Positions 44,642 through 54,796 are shown, numbered from the stretch's first letter. The stretch is DNA of 64,000 bases from Clostridium sp. CAG:571 (GCA_000434015.1 HF999522.1:65604-129603); one strand, 5' to 3'. Made by a program: numbers and translations. Notes: generated by a model from the sequence alone, not told the origin.

Positions 44642-45106
44642 TTGGAAAATAAAAAATCAAGTGAAAAATTAGAAAAATTAACTATAAGAATTTCAAAAAG
44701 TAAAAAAGAAATGCTAAAAAAGATGGTAGAAAAAAGTTCATATAATAGTCTTTCTGAAATAGCAAGGGCAGGGATTGAAAAAGAACTAAATGTTGAAATG
44801 TATAAAGAAAGTTTGGATTTTATAGTAAAAGCATTAGATCAAATGTTAGATGAAAAGTTAAAACCATTTATAGCAAGTCAAAGAAAAATAAATGCAAAAT
44901 ATTTAAGAACATCAGTAATAAACACATATTTGCAGGGAGAAGTAATGTATAAATTACTAGGAGATGATATGCATAAGGAGTTCATAAATATGTTAAATAA
45001 TGCTCGTAAAAAAGCCAATTATTATATATCACGAGACACAGAAAAAATGAACAAACAGGATTTATATGATTTTTATACAATAGGAGAATTATATAGAAAT
45101 GAATAA
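44642..45106 (+). CDS. Relaxosome accessory protein (MobC/RHH-like)
   Basis: 154 aa. N-terminal ribbon-helix-helix pattern: LTIRISKSKKEMLKKM followed by SLSEIARAGIEKEL. The C-terminal helices are of the MobC type. Such proteins bind oriT and help the relaxase nick DNA. The TTG start at 44642 follows AAGGAGG. It overlaps the relaxase gene by 8 bases. Confidence 0.7.
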   Translation: MENKKSSEKLEKLTIRISKSKKEMLKKMVEKSSYNSLSEIARAGIEKELNVEMYKESLDFIVKALDQMLDEKLKPFIASQRKINAKYLRTSVINTYLQGEVMYKLLGDDMHKEFINMLNNARKKANYYISRDTEKMNKQDLYDFYTIGELYRNE

Positions 45107-46331
45107 TATAATTTTCTTATTTGAAACATTTAATCCAAATAAAAGAACTACATTTTTTAAACATAAAAATTATACAAATTATTTGGCATATAGTGAATAT
45201 GCTATAAAAAATAAAAATACTGAACATGGATTATTTGGAAAGATTGCAGATTTTCCAGATATAGAAAAAATGAAAGATATAGAGCCAGTAAATTCATATA
45301 TAACTAATTTAGCATATAACAAAATGCCAATATTCAGATGTACGATATCATTAGATGAATATGATGCAATAAGATTGGGGTATGATTCAAAAGAAAAATG
45401 GAAAGAACTTTTTGAAAGTAAGTTAATAAGTTTTGCTAAAAAAATGAATATAAAATATGAAGATTTACAATATGCAGGTGCTGTTCATTTAGAAAGTGGA
45501 CATCCACATTTACAAGTAATGATGTGGAGTAAGCAAAAAGAAAAAATGAATTATTTTATAAAATATAATGTAATAAATAAAATGAAAGATGAATTTACTA
45601 ATAGCATTTTTAGAGATGATTTATTACAATTATATAAGGAAAAGGATATTGCTAAAAAGAAGATAATACAAGAAAATATAACATTACAAAATTTGAAAAA
45701 AATAAGTAGTGATAGTAAATTTTTAAAAGACATGATGAGATATGAAAAAGATTATCAAAATAAGAAAATTATTCCACAAAGACTTAAATATAGAAATATA
45801 AAAAATATTGCATTAGATTTATTAGAATTAAGAAAATTATTAAAAGAAACAAGTGGAAGTATAAAATATCAATATTTAAAGAAGTATCCTGAAGTTATAA
45901 AAAAAGTAGATGATTTATCACAAAAAATTATTGAGAAGTCATTAGATACACAAAAGCAAATTAATGAATATATATTGGCAAAACAGAAAATTATTACTTT
46001 TAAGTATAGTGATAAAAATAAAATTGAAGAAGCACAAAAATTGGAAAAAGAAAAAGCAGAAGAAGAAATAAAAAAGATAATAGGAAATCAAATTTTGAAT
46101 TTTGAGAGAGCCTTATTAAATCAAAAAATAGAAGATGATAAAACAATGTACTATAATGAAACTGAAAGTTTGATATGGAGAATATTTAATTGTGTTTATT
46201 TTTCAGCAAGACAAGAGGAAAAGTATGTGAAAAATTTTGAAATAAAATATAAAAAACAATTATCTAAACAAGCAAAAAAAGATATTGCAATTAATAAAAT
46301 GAATGCATCTAGTTTTAACTGGGAAAAATAA
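45099..46331 (+). CDS. Relaxase (MobL/MobP-like)
   Basis: 410 aa. The metal-binding His cluster is HLESGHPHLQ at about residues 129-138, with the family's preceding LISFAKKMNI segment. The C-terminal half is Lys-rich and helical. It nicks oriT and carries the strand during conjugation. A candidate catalytic Tyr is in the N-terminal NYTNYLAYSEYA segment. Directly downstream of the RHH protein and upstream of the coupling ATPase. Confidence 0.75.
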   Translation: MNNIIFLFETFNPNKRTTFFKHKNYTNYLAYSEYAIKNKNTEHGLFGKIADFPDIEKMKDIEPVNSYITNLAYNKMPIFRCTISLDEYDAIRLGYDSKEKWKELFESKLISFAKKMNIKYEDLQYAGAVHLESGHPHLQVMMWSKQKEKMNYFIKYNVINKMKDEFTNSIFRDDLLQLYKEKDIAKKKIIQENITLQNLKKISSDSKFLKDMMRYEKDYQNKKIIPQRLKYRNIKNIALDLLELRKLLKETSGSIKYQYLKKYPEVIKKVDDLSQKIIEKSLDTQKQINEYILAKQKIITFKYSDKNKIEEAQKLEKEKAEEEIKKIIGNQILNFERALLNQKIEDDKTMYYNETESLIWRIFNCVYFSARQEEKYVKNFEIKYKKQLSKQAKKDIAINKMNASSFNWEK

Positions 46332-46336
46332 TAATG

Positions 46337-46367
46337 AACATTTATTATAAAGTAGATGTTCTTTTAA
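46337..46367 (+). terminator. Hairpin between relaxase and coupling protein genes
   Basis: GAACAT pairs with ATGTTC around a loop and is followed by TTTTAATT; weak terminator or attenuator. Confidence 0.45.
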
Positions 46368-46387
46368 TTTACATGAAAAGGAGGAAT

Positions 46388-48343
46388 GTGGAGTTCCAAA
46401 AAAGGAGAAAAAATATAAATAGAAAAATTTTACTTATAATAGCGATAATATTTAGTATAGGGATATGTGCTTATACATCTGTAAATTTACATTTTTTATT
46501 TAGTAAAGATTTTGAAAGTATGTTAAATTTGAATTTACAAGAGATAATAAAAACATTGTTCGCAGATAAAAGAATACTATTGATATTTATAATATTAGAA
46601 ACTATAGTAATAACATTTTTATTATTATTTACAAATAAAACTAAAAATATATATCATAGTAAAACAGTAAAATTAACAGATAAGATAGAAGTACCAGTGC
46701 CAGCAGGAGATGGGCAATATGGTACGGCTTGGTGGTTACAAAAAAAAGACTATGACAAGATATTTAATTACAATATAATTGATAGAAACAAGGAATATAA
46801 AGAAAGTTGTTTTGATTCAGGTGGAATAATAACTAATTTTGAAAGAAATGGAAATCTAGAAAAAATACATTTCATTGGAGACAATTTACATACGATTTTA
46901 ATAGGTAGTTCAGGATCAGGAAAGTCAAGGTCAATTTTAATTCCAAGTATAACAATGCTTGGGTTAGCATCAGAAAATATGCTAATTAGTGATGTAAAAG
47001 GTGAATTATATTTATATACAGCACCAAAATTAAAAGAACTTGGATATAATGTAATTGCATTAGATTTTATAAATTTTTTAAAAAGTAATCATTATAATTT
47101 TTTAGATTTAGTTATAAATGCAGTAGAAGATGATAATATTCCACTTGCTGAAAGTCTTGTAAATGATATTGTAAATATATTAGTAGAAAAGAATGATAAA
47201 ACAGAGCCTATCTGGGTTAATGGAGAACAGAGTGTAATAAAAACAGCAATTATGGCTGTGGTACTTGAAAATAAAGGCAGAAGAGAATATCAAACTTTAA
47301 CAAATGCTTATTATTTTGTGGCTGAAATGTTTAAAACAGCAGATGATGGTGAAATGTTAATTGACAAATATATGAAAAATAAAACAGCAGAAGATCCTAT
47401 AAAAAAGTTTTTTGCAGTAGCAGGTACAGCACCATCAAAAACAAGAGGAAGTTTTGTGGCGGCAGCACTTTCTACTTTACAAATGTTTGTAAGTGAATAT
47501 GTTGCAGATACAATACAAAAATCAGATTTTGATTTAAGAGATTTTGCAACAAAGAAAACAGTAATATACATTTTATTGAGTGACGATAAATTAACATATC
47601 ATAAATTACGGTAGTCTATTAGTACAACAGTTATATACAGCAATTGTAGATAGCAGTAGAAATTCAGGAGGAGAGCTACCTATAAGAATGAATTTTATAT
47701 TGGATGAATTTGCTAACTTTACAAAAATTGATACATTTCAGTCAATGCTAACAGTTTCAAGACGGTAGAAATTGCAGATTTACAATTGCAATTCAAAGTT
47801 TTGGACAACTAGAAGAAAAATACGGAAAAGAAGGAGCACAGAATATTTTAGACAATGCTACTCTAATATATTTAAAATCAAATAGTGTTGAAACAGCAAC
47901 TAAAATATCAGACAAATTACGGAGTATATTCAGCACAAAGTTATGGTGAAAGTAGTAACACGAATATTAAATATGATAATAGTAGTAGCAGTATGAGTTT
48001 GATTTCTAGAAAGATGTTAACAGCAGATGAAGTGTTAAGAATACAAAGTCCAATTATTTTAGTAATGATTGCAGGTGAATATTCAGCTATATTATATGTT
48101 CCAGATATATCAAAAATGTATTTTAATAAATTAAATGGAATGGGAACAAAAGAAGAAAATAAAAAATTAAGAATTAAAAGAGAGGAAGAAAGACCAATAA
48201 GAGAAATTCAAAAGGTTAAAATATGGAACATTTGGGATGAAATAAATAATATGGATGAAGAAGATTTTGAAGAAAGACAGAATTTAAAAGAACTTCGTGA
48301 AAACTGGAGAGTAAGTAGGAAGAGAAAGGATAATGATGAATAA
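46388..48343 (+). CDS. VirD4/TraG-type coupling ATPase, read through three CGG +1 shifts
   Basis: 650 aa if the Cs at 47609, 47763 and 47920 are skipped. Two N-terminal membrane segments, then Walker A IGSSGSGKSRSILIPS (near 172), then, only after the first shift, LGSLLVQQLYTAIVDSS and Walker B NFILDEFANF. After the second shift comes SR-GRNCRFTIAIQSFGQL, and after the third KL-GVYSAQSYG. All are in the family's expected order. It links the relaxosome to the transfer channel. The GTG at 46388 follows AAAAGGAGG at short spacing; 46334 ATG is an alternative but has no ribosome site and lies in a hairpin. The +1 reading ends overlapping the next start (48333). Confidence 0.88.
47609..47611 (+). 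other. In-frame CGG, +1 frameshift site 6 (virD4)
   Basis: TTA CGG T with an immediate zero-frame stop (CGG TAG). Skipping C gives HKL-GSLLVQQ. Confidence 0.93.
47763..47765 (+). other. In-frame CGG, +1 frameshift site 7 (virD4)
   Basis: AGA CGG T with an immediate zero-frame stop (CGG TAG). Skipping C gives SR-GRNCRFTIAIQSFGQL. Confidence 0.93.
47920..47922 (+). other. In-frame CGG, +1 frameshift site 8 (virD4)
   Basis: TTA CGG A; zero frame stops 8 codons later. Skipping C gives SDKL-GVYSAQSYG, with the Gly usual in this motif. Confidence 0.9.
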
Positions 48344-48686
48344 AAATAAAGAAAAAATAAAAACAGCAATTAAGATTGGTTTAAGAATAATCTTATTTGT
48401 TGTTTTATTATTTGCAATGCAACAGATAGTTCATGCAGCAAGTTTTGAAGAAACTAAATTAGTTATAGGAACACAAAATTTAGTTAATGCAGTAATTAAA
48501 TGGCTAACTGGTATAGGAATAACAATTTGTGGTGGTTATTTCATTTACTATGTTTATTGCCTAAAAACAAATGATGAGGGAGAAAGAAGAAGAAATATGC
48601 AAAATATTAAAACAACTTTAATATCAATGGTATTAATTACTTGTGGTTTGGCACTTATAGATGTAATTCTTGGATTCTACAGATAA
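48333..48686 (+). CDS. VirB2/TrbC-like (Maff2-type) small membrane protein
   Basis: 117 aa. A signal-like first segment ending HAAS, then two membrane helices (AVIKWLTGIGITICGGYFIYYVY and TTLISMVLITCGLALIDVILGF) with a basic loop between. This is the layout of VirB2-like pilins and the Firmicute Maff2 family, encoded between VirD4 and VirB6. Start ATGATG overlaps the end of the coupling protein gene. Confidence 0.6.
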   Translation: MMNKNKEKIKTAIKIGLRIILFVVLLFAMQQIVHAASFEETKLVIGTQNLVNAVIKWLTGIGITICGGYFIYYVYCLKTNDEGERRRNMQNIKTTLISMVLITCGLALIDVILGFYR

Positions 48687-48709
48687 AGAAAATTATTGAA
48701 TTTTCTTTG
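48687..48709 (+). terminator. Small hairpin between pilin-like and VirB6-like genes
   Basis: AAAGAAAATT pairs with AATTTTCTTT around ATTG. It may adjust expression of the downstream genes. Confidence 0.4.
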
Positions 48710-48726
48710 AATAGAGGTGATAAAAA

Positions 48727-49570
48727 ATGGCAGATATGCTTGTAGAATTAATTCAAAAATTTATTGATGGATCAGAGGCAACACTAAATTCATTATTTAA
48801 AAGTATGGTGAATTTGGTGTTTTTTATAGAAAGAGAATTAAATAGCATACAAGTTCAGGGTGGCAGCAAAATAGATTTCAACGGAATATATCAAGTTGTA
48901 TTTAATTATGCTTGTTTTATTTTAGTAATTGTATTTATTGCAAAATTAATAAAGATATATTTTTTACAAAATGATGGAGATGCAGAGAAAAATCCAATTC
49001 ATTTAATTGTCGGAATGCTAAAAGCAGTAATAATTATGATTTGTTGTAAAGAAATTTATGATATATTTGTCGGAATCACAAGTAGTTTTCTAAATAGCAT
49101 TTTAGGTGCTATGCCCGTTAAAACGGTAAGTTTATCTGAAGTGTTAAGTGGAAATATTGCAGGAGGTATTTTTACAGCAGTAGCATGTTTAGTATTATTG
49201 ATAACTTGGCTAGTTTTAATTTGTCAATTTATTATGAAGGGAATTGAAATGCTACTAATGAGAATGGGAATACCATTTGCAAGTATTCGGACTTTTAAAT
49301 TCAGATGGAGGAGTATTTCCTGAATATATAAGAGGCTTTTTAATGACAGCATTTACATTGGTAATACAATTAACACTTATGAATTTGTCAATTTTAGTAA
49401 CAATAAATGGACATTTAATTTATGCTATTGCAATAGCAATAATATCAGTAAATACACCAATGATACTATCAAAATATTTGGTAAAACCAAATGGAAGCAT
49501 TATAAATTCAGCAGGAAATACGGCACGTAATTTAAGGGCATTGACACCAAGATTAAGAAGGAGGAGATAA
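48727..49570 (+). CDS. VirB6/TrbL-like channel protein, read through a CGG +1 shift
   Basis: 280 aa polytopic membrane protein if the C at 49288 is skipped: 187 residues before and 93 after. The join reads RMGIPFASI-GLLNSDGGVF then PEYIRGFL, which follows the pattern of Firmicute VirB6-like proteins ('PlA..Gl.ds.gGvf..Yi.kF'). Several membrane helices lie on both sides. The stop TAA at 49568 sits inside the spacer of the next gene's ribosome site. AGAGGTGAT precedes the ATG. Confidence 0.82.
49288..49290 (+). other. In-frame CGG, +1 frameshift site 9 (virB6-like)
   Basis: ATT CGG A; zero frame stops after 11 more codons of unrelated sequence. Skipping C restores GLLNSDGGVF. Confidence 0.9.
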
Positions 49571-49572
49571 AA

Positions 49573-50170
49573 ATCGAAACTTTACAAGAAATAATACGAG
49601 TTTTAAGAAACATTGGCATCGCTATTGGAAGTGTAACATTTATTATCTTATTAATAAAAATGAGTGTAGAACCTGACAACAAAATGAAGTATATTAAATT
49701 AGCAAAAAATACAGTTATAGCAAGTATATTAATAACATTGTCACTAAGCCTTTTAGAAATTCCTAAAAGTTATTTTGGAACACCTACTGGAATTGCAGAT
49801 GATGAAACAAGTGATATTACATTTGCTAAAATAGAAGATAAAGATTGTCAAAATAGAGAAGTTGTAAATATAGATGGAAAAAGATATGTTATAACAGATT
49901 CAAATAAAACAATTGCAGCATTAACTGACAATGAAGAATTACATGAAGCCTTTGGACTATATTCTTCAGCTAAAGTAGTAGAAAATGTAAGTTATTTAAG
50001 ACTATTTAATGACTGTCAAGGTTTTTGGAAAGGCTATTATGCAGATATAGCATATTATAGAGATTCAGATGGATTTATTTTTCCTTCTAATTTTACATAT
50101 CAAGATTATATAAATCATAAGGAAAATAATTCATTTGGTCGGAGGAGCAGGTGGAGGTGGTAGTAGATGA
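49573..50170 (+). CDS. Membrane protein of the transfer cluster, ATC start, CGG +1 shift
   Basis: 198 aa if started at ATC 49573 and the C at 50140 is skipped. It has two N-terminal membrane segments (IGIAIGSVTFIILLI and VIASILITLSLSLLEI), then an extracytoplasmic domain, then a Gly-rich end (FGGGAGGGGSR). There is no ATG, GTG or TTG in frame before 49660. AAGGAGGAG lies 8 bases before the ATC, whereas the 49660 ATG has no ribosome site and would remove the first membrane segment. The +1 frame ends in an ATGA overlap with the next gene, a typical coupled junction. Function within the secretion system unknown. Confidence 0.7.
50140..50142 (+). other. In-frame CGG, +1 frameshift site 10 (49573 gene)
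   Basis: GGT CGG A; zero frame ends RRSRWRW. Skipping C gives FGGGAGGGGSR and a stop at 50168-50170 overlapping the next ATG. Confidence 0.8.
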
Positions 50171-50484
50171 AAAAAACTGTAAAAATACCATCGCAAATTA
50201 AATTGCAAACTGAATTTTTTGAAGGATATGGTATGGCTGAATTAATAAAAAGTATTATTGCTTTGGCTATATCAAGTATAATTGCATATTGCATATATAA
50301 AATAACAAAAACCACTTTATTAGCAACATTCTTAGTTATAGGAAGTACAGCAATTTCAGTTGTATTTGTTACTAAAAATAGAAGTGGTTTTTCTTTAATG
50401 GATAATATAAAAAATATCGTAAAATATGAACTTATGCAAAAAGGGTATAAGTATGAAAGAGGGAATTTCAATAAAAGAGAATAA
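50167..50484 (+). CDS. PrgI/VirB3-like membrane protein
   Basis: 105 aa. Begins KKTVKIPSQI, as PrgI-family proteins do, followed by two membrane helices and the YELMQKGY C-terminus. PrgI/VirB3 proteins sit next to VirB4 genes in Firmicute transfer systems and anchor the ATPase to the membrane, and the order here agrees. Confidence 0.75.
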   Translation: MKKTVKIPSQIKLQTEFFEGYGMAELIKSIIALAISSIIAYCIYKITKTTLLATFLVIGSTAISVVFVTKNRSGFSLMDNIKNIVKYELMQKGYKYERGNFNKRE

Positions 50485-51064
50485 ATCATTAAATGAATTT
50501 TTAAATATTAGAAAAATTGAAGATAACTTTTTATATACATTAGATAAACAAGTAATTTCTTTTATAAGAGTACACCCAATAAATACGGAATTATTTTCAG
50601 AAGAGGAACTTATACAAAAAATGAATAGTTCAAGTGTTGAGTTTAGTAATGAACAACAACCATATACTATTTTTATAATTCCTAGAAAAGTAGATATTGC
50701 AGATTTTATAAAAGAACAAGAAGATTTAAAGAAAAAATTAAAAGATGAGGCAAGTATAAGAATTGTTGAAAAAAGAATTATAGCAACACATGAAATGGTT
50801 GCAAATAAAAACATTATCGAAAATGAATTTTATCTATGTATATGGGAGAATGCATCAGAGAATGTTGAAGAAAAATTAGAAAAAAGAGCAATAAACTGGA
50901 AAAATAGATTAAAACAATGTGATTTGGAATCTGAAATATTAGAGAAGACAGAAATTATATTATTAATTAAAAGTTTTACAATTCCAGAATTTGCTCGAAA
51001 GGAGAGTGTGGATTATGATGATAGCATCATAAAAATAAGGAGAAGTAGTGTTAAAAATAAATAA
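50453..51064 (+). CDS. TraC/TrsD-like cytoplasmic transfer protein
   Basis: 203 aa, soluble. The pattern VISFIRVHPINTELFSEEE, then YTIFIIPRKVDIADFI, then a coiled coil and FYLCIWEN resembles the N-terminal halves of VirB4-like proteins that some Firmicute elements encode separately. Start ATG at 50453 has AAAGGG upstream and overlaps the PrgI-like gene; it overlaps the methyltransferase start by 17 bases. Identification is tentative. Confidence 0.5.
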   Translation: MKEGISIKENKSLNEFLNIRKIEDNFLYTLDKQVISFIRVHPINTELFSEEELIQKMNSSSVEFSNEQQPYTIFIIPRKVDIADFIKEQEDLKKKLKDEASIRIVEKRIIATHEMVANKNIIENEFYLCIWENASENVEEKLEKRAINWKNRLKQCDLESEILEKTEIILLIKSFTIPEFARKESVDYDDSIIKIRRSSVKNK

Positions 51065-51749
51065 TGTTTACAATATGGATTGTATGGAAGGAATAAAATT
51101 ATTAGATGATAAAAGTATCGATTTAGTGATAATAGATCCGCCATATAAATTAAATTTAAGCAAATTAAAACATCCATCAAGTTTTAATAGTTATGCAAAT
51201 GAACTATTAGATTTAAAGGATGGATTTGATTTAAAAGTATTAGATTTATTAGTACAAAAAATGAAAAAGATAAATATATACATTTACTGTTCTAAAAGGC
51301 AGGTAAAGGAATTACTGGAATATTTTATGAATAAAGATTGTAATTATGAAATATTAACATGGCATAAAATGAATCCTAGTCCATTAACAAATAATAATTA
51401 TTTGCCTGATACAGAATATGTAGTATTTGCAAGAGAAAAGGGAGTAAGGCTATATGGAAATTATCATACTAAAAGAAAATATTATATTTCAGGAGTAAAT
51501 CAAGTCGACAAGAAAAAATGGAAACATCCAACTATAAAACCATTACCGTTTATAGAAAATCACATAATAAATTCAAGTAACGAGGGTGATTTGATTTTAG
51601 ATTGTTTTGCTGGAAGTGGCACAACTCTGGTTGGAGCAATAAATCAAAATAGAAATTTTATAGGTTTTGAAATAAATAGCCAATATTATGAAATAGCAAA
51701 ACAAAGAATAAAAGAAGCATTAGAAACAAAGGCAGGTGATAAAAAATAA
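51048..51749 (+). CDS. DNA methyltransferase (beta-class, N4/N6)
   Basis: 233 aa. Catalytic motif DPPY near residue 31 comes before the SAM motif DCFAGSGTTLVGA near 185, the beta-class order. The target-recognition region lies between. No restriction enzyme is adjacent, so this is an orphan methyltransferase that probably protects or marks the element. It is inserted between VirB3-like and VirB4 genes. GTG start after AAGGAG. Confidence 0.88.
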   Translation: MLKINNVYNMDCMEGIKLLDDKSIDLVIIDPPYKLNLSKLKHPSSFNSYANELLDLKDGFDLKVLDLLVQKMKKINIYIYCSKRQVKELLEYFMNKDCNYEILTWHKMNPSPLTNNNYLPDTEYVVFAREKGVRLYGNYHTKRKYYISGVNQVDKKKWKHPTIKPLPFIENHIINSSNEGDLILDCFAGSGTTLVGAINQNRNFIGFEINSQYYEIAKQRIKEALETKAGDKK

Positions 51750-53534
51750 AAAAACAAGAAGCAGATTATAATTTAATAGATTTAATTACACCAACTGGAG
51801 GACTAACATTTGAAAGAAATAAAATATATTTTGGAAGTAGATATTGTAAAGTATATACAATTGTTCATTATCCATCAAATGTAGAATTAAAGTGGTTAGG
51901 AAATTTAGTTAGAAACATAGGAGCAATATTCTCGATAAATATTGAGCCCACAGATAATGCAGAATTAATTGATTCATTAGATGCAAGAATCAGAGATGCT
52001 TCAGGATTATTACAAATATCAAAAAATGAATCAAGTAGACAAATTAGAGAAAAAGAAATAAATGAGGCAAGTGAAATTATAAATAGAATGATACAGAATA
52101 ATGAAGTTGTATCATATCTAACAATATACATTTTAGTTTCAGCAGATGAGAAAGAAGAATTAAAACAAAAATGTAAAGAAGTTGAAAATGAAGTACAACA
52201 TCAAAAATTGAAAATAAGGAATCTAACGAATTATTTGCAATTTGATGGTTTTAAAGCAGTAGCACCTTTTTTTACAATTCAAACTGAGTTAAGTAAAAAA
52301 TTTAAAAGAAATATATTAACAAGCTCTTTTACAGGAGGATTTCTATTTAATACAGAAACTTTTATTGATAAAAACGGATATTATTGGGGAATAAATCAAA
52401 ATGGTGGTATTATTATTTTTAATTTATGGCAGCAAGATATAATGAGAGGCAACAGCAATATGTTTGTAGTAGGAAGTTCAGGCTCTCGGAAAAAGTATGG
52501 CAGTAAAGCATATGATATTAAATGAAATTCCTACAACCAAAATTTTAATAATAGATGTAGAAAATGAATATAATCATTTATGTAAAAAATTAAATGGCAA
52601 AGTAATAGAATGTGACGGAATAGATAGTGGAGGAGTTTTAAATCCATTACAAGTGAGAATAAATAGAGATGATGAAATAGGAAAAAATGCTTTATCATTG
52701 CATTTTCAATTTTTAGAAACATTTTTTCAAATATTGTATCCATCATTAACAGAAATAGAGTTTTCAAAATTAGATTTAATATTTGAGAAACTATATGCTA
52801 AATTTAATATTACGAAAGAAACAGATATTTCAAAATTAAAAAATACAGATTTTCCGATTCTAGAAGATTTGTATTTTTTTATTGATAATGAAAACAAAAA
52901 ATATCAAGATGCAGTCTATGAAAAATTATTAGCCTTAATTAGACCAATATGCATCGGACAAGCATCTAGTATATGGAATGGATATACAAACATTGAAGTA
53001 GATACTAGAATAACAACATTTAATACATCAACAATGCAAAAGTTTCAAATTCAATATAAAAGAGCACAGTATTATAATATTTTGTCTTATGCTTGGGATA
53101 TTTTAAGTAAAGATGTTAATGAAAGAACAATGCTTGTAGCTGATGAATGTCATATTCTAATAGATCCTAACATTCCACAAACATTGGAATATGTGAGATA
53201 CATTAGTAAAATGGCAAGAAAGCATAATTCTTCAATTTGTGTAATTTCACAAAGTATTGAAGATTATCTAAATGAAAAAATTAGATTATATGGTCAAAGT
53301 TTATTGGCAAATTCAACCAATAAACTATTTTTTAAATGTGATGGAAAGGACTTAAAAGACATAGTAAACATATTTAATTTGACTGAACAGGAAGAAAAAA
53401 TGATACTAAATGCAAAAGTAGGAGAGTGTTTATTTATGTGTGGTACAAGAAAATTATATATGATTTTTAAGTTATTTGATTACGAATTAGAAATGATAGA
53501 TTCAAAATTTGCAAAGAGTGATGTATATGAGTAA
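51746..53534 (+). CDS. VirB4/TraE-type ATPase, ATA start, CGG +1 shift in the P-loop
   Basis: 595 aa if started at ATA 51746 and the C at 52487 is skipped. The open frame before the first ATG (52088) reads DYNLIDLITPTGGLTFE and on through VirB4-like N-terminal sequence without any ATG, GTG or TTG. AGGTGAT lies 6 bases before the ATA, the same spacing as the ATG gene at 48727. The shift falls inside Walker A: VVGSSGS-GKSMAVKHM. Walker B is MLVADECHIL, followed by ARKHNSSICVISQS and QSLLANST, all typical of VirB4. It powers the conjugation channel. Confidence 0.88.
52487..52489 (+). other. In-frame CGG, +1 frameshift site 11 (virB4 P-loop)
   Basis: TCT CGG A. Zero frame gives SRKKYGSKAYDIK and stop. 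Skipping C yields GSSGS-GKS, supplying the invariant Gly of the Walker A motif. Confidence 0.97.
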
Positions 53535-54117
53535 AAAAATATATTTAATAATTGGAATAATAATATTTATATTAATAATAGGCTCATATTTTCAAATAAC
53601 AAGTTCAAATTCAAAATCGACTAATAATACAGAAAAAGGTAATATAGAAAATGAAACAGAAATAGGAGAAACTGTATATAATGGCAAATTTGCTATGCCA
53701 ATTGAAAATTTTATTCAAGTTACAAGTAAATTTGGGTATAGAGAATCACATGGAGTAGTACATTCAAATCATACAGGAATAGATTTATGTGGAAGTCTTG
53801 GCAGTAAAGTTATGGCTGTTGACAATGGAGAAGTAACACATTCAGGGTGGCAAAATGGATATGGGAATTGTGTAGAAATAAAACATATAGATGAACAAGG
53901 AAATATATTTTATACATTTTATGGGCACATGAGAGATAATTCATTACAAGTTACTAAAGGCCAGCAAGTTGCAGTAGGACAAGTAATTGGAATACAAGGC
54001 TCTACTGGAAATTCCACAGGAGATCATTTACATTTTGAGGTAAGAAAAAGTAGTGGTACTAATAAAGATACCATTGATCCTGCACCATATTTATTTGGTG
54101 AGAAAGAGAGGGAATAA
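53527..54117 (+). CDS. M23 peptidase (cell-wall hydrolase of the transfer system)
   Basis: 196 aa. N-terminal membrane anchor, then an M23/LytM domain: HTGID (zinc ligands), HLHFE near the C-terminus, and GDxV-type beta strands. It opens peptidoglycan for the conjugation machinery. ATG at 53527 overlaps the end of virB4. Confidence 0.88.
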   Translation: MSKKIYLIIGIIIFILIIGSYFQITSSNSKSTNNTEKGNIENETEIGETVYNGKFAMPIENFIQVTSKFGYRESHGVVHSNHTGIDLCGSLGSKVMAVDNGEVTHSGWQNGYGNCVEIKHIDEQGNIFYTFYGHMRDNSLQVTKGQQVAVGQVIGIQGSTGNSTGDHLHFEVRKSSGTNKDTIDPAPYLFGEKERE

Positions 54118-54596
54118 TGCAAAGAAAAAAATATTATGATTTATATGAATTATATACAAGAGAAGAAATGTCTGAAATTGCCAATAAAGAAGGTTTTTTA
54201 TTTGTCGAAACTTCAAATGGAGATAATTATGAAATTAGAAAAAGTGATGTTGCAGATTTTATTGTTTTAGAAGCAGAACGATGTGGACATGCAGTTGATA
54301 TAAAAATGTATGTACCTAATTATGAAATTGAAGAGCCATTTGTATCCACTTATGGATGTTTTTTAAATAAGATAAATCCAACATTTAGAGAAGAAATTAT
54401 TGAAAGACTTATTAAATTACAAACGACAAATACAAAACCAAGAAAGGTAAAGGTTTTTGACAACGGTATTTTTGAGAAAATGACATTCGAAGAATTAGGA
54501 GAGAAAGAAGGGAAAACATTGCAATATGATAAATTTTATAAAAAATATTATCAACAACACAAAAGAGAGAATATCGATGAATTGGAGGTAGAATGA
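54117..54596 (+). CDS. Hypothetical ICE protein, 159 aa
   Basis: Soluble, acidic, overlaps the M23 gene by one base and the next gene by four. Middle part reads VADFIVLEAERCGHAVDIKM. No domain recognised. Its place in the operon suggests an accessory transfer role. Confidence 0.55.
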   Translation: MQRKKYYDLYELYTREEMSEIANKEGFLFVETSNGDNYEIRKSDVADFIVLEAERCGHAVDIKMYVPNYEIEEPFVSTYGCFLNKINPTFREEIIERLIKLQTTNTKPRKVKVFDNGIFEKMTFEELGEKEGKTLQYDKFYKKYYQQHKRENIDELEVE

Positions 54597-54784
54597 TGAA
54601 CAGAGATAAGAAGGAAATGTTTTGCTATTTGGCTATATTTATTATTTTACTGATAATTGTAGTATTAAATAATGTATTCTGGAAACTAGGCAAAAATACT
54701 GGAGATACTACCAATAATACTGAATACTTGAAATCTAACAATGTAATATATAATGTACCGTATGAAGAGAGGGTACTTGATTAG
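54593..54784 (+). CDS. Small single-pass membrane protein
   Basis: 63 aa: short basic start, one hydrophobic helix (CYLAIFIILLIIVVLNNVF) and an Asn/Thr-rich outer part. GGAGG precedes it. Unknown function. Confidence 0.55.
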   Translation: MMNRDKKEMFCYLAIFIILLIIVVLNNVFWKLGKNTGDTTNNTEYLKSNNVIYNVPYEERVLD

Positions 54785-54796
54785 GAGGGGAGTATA

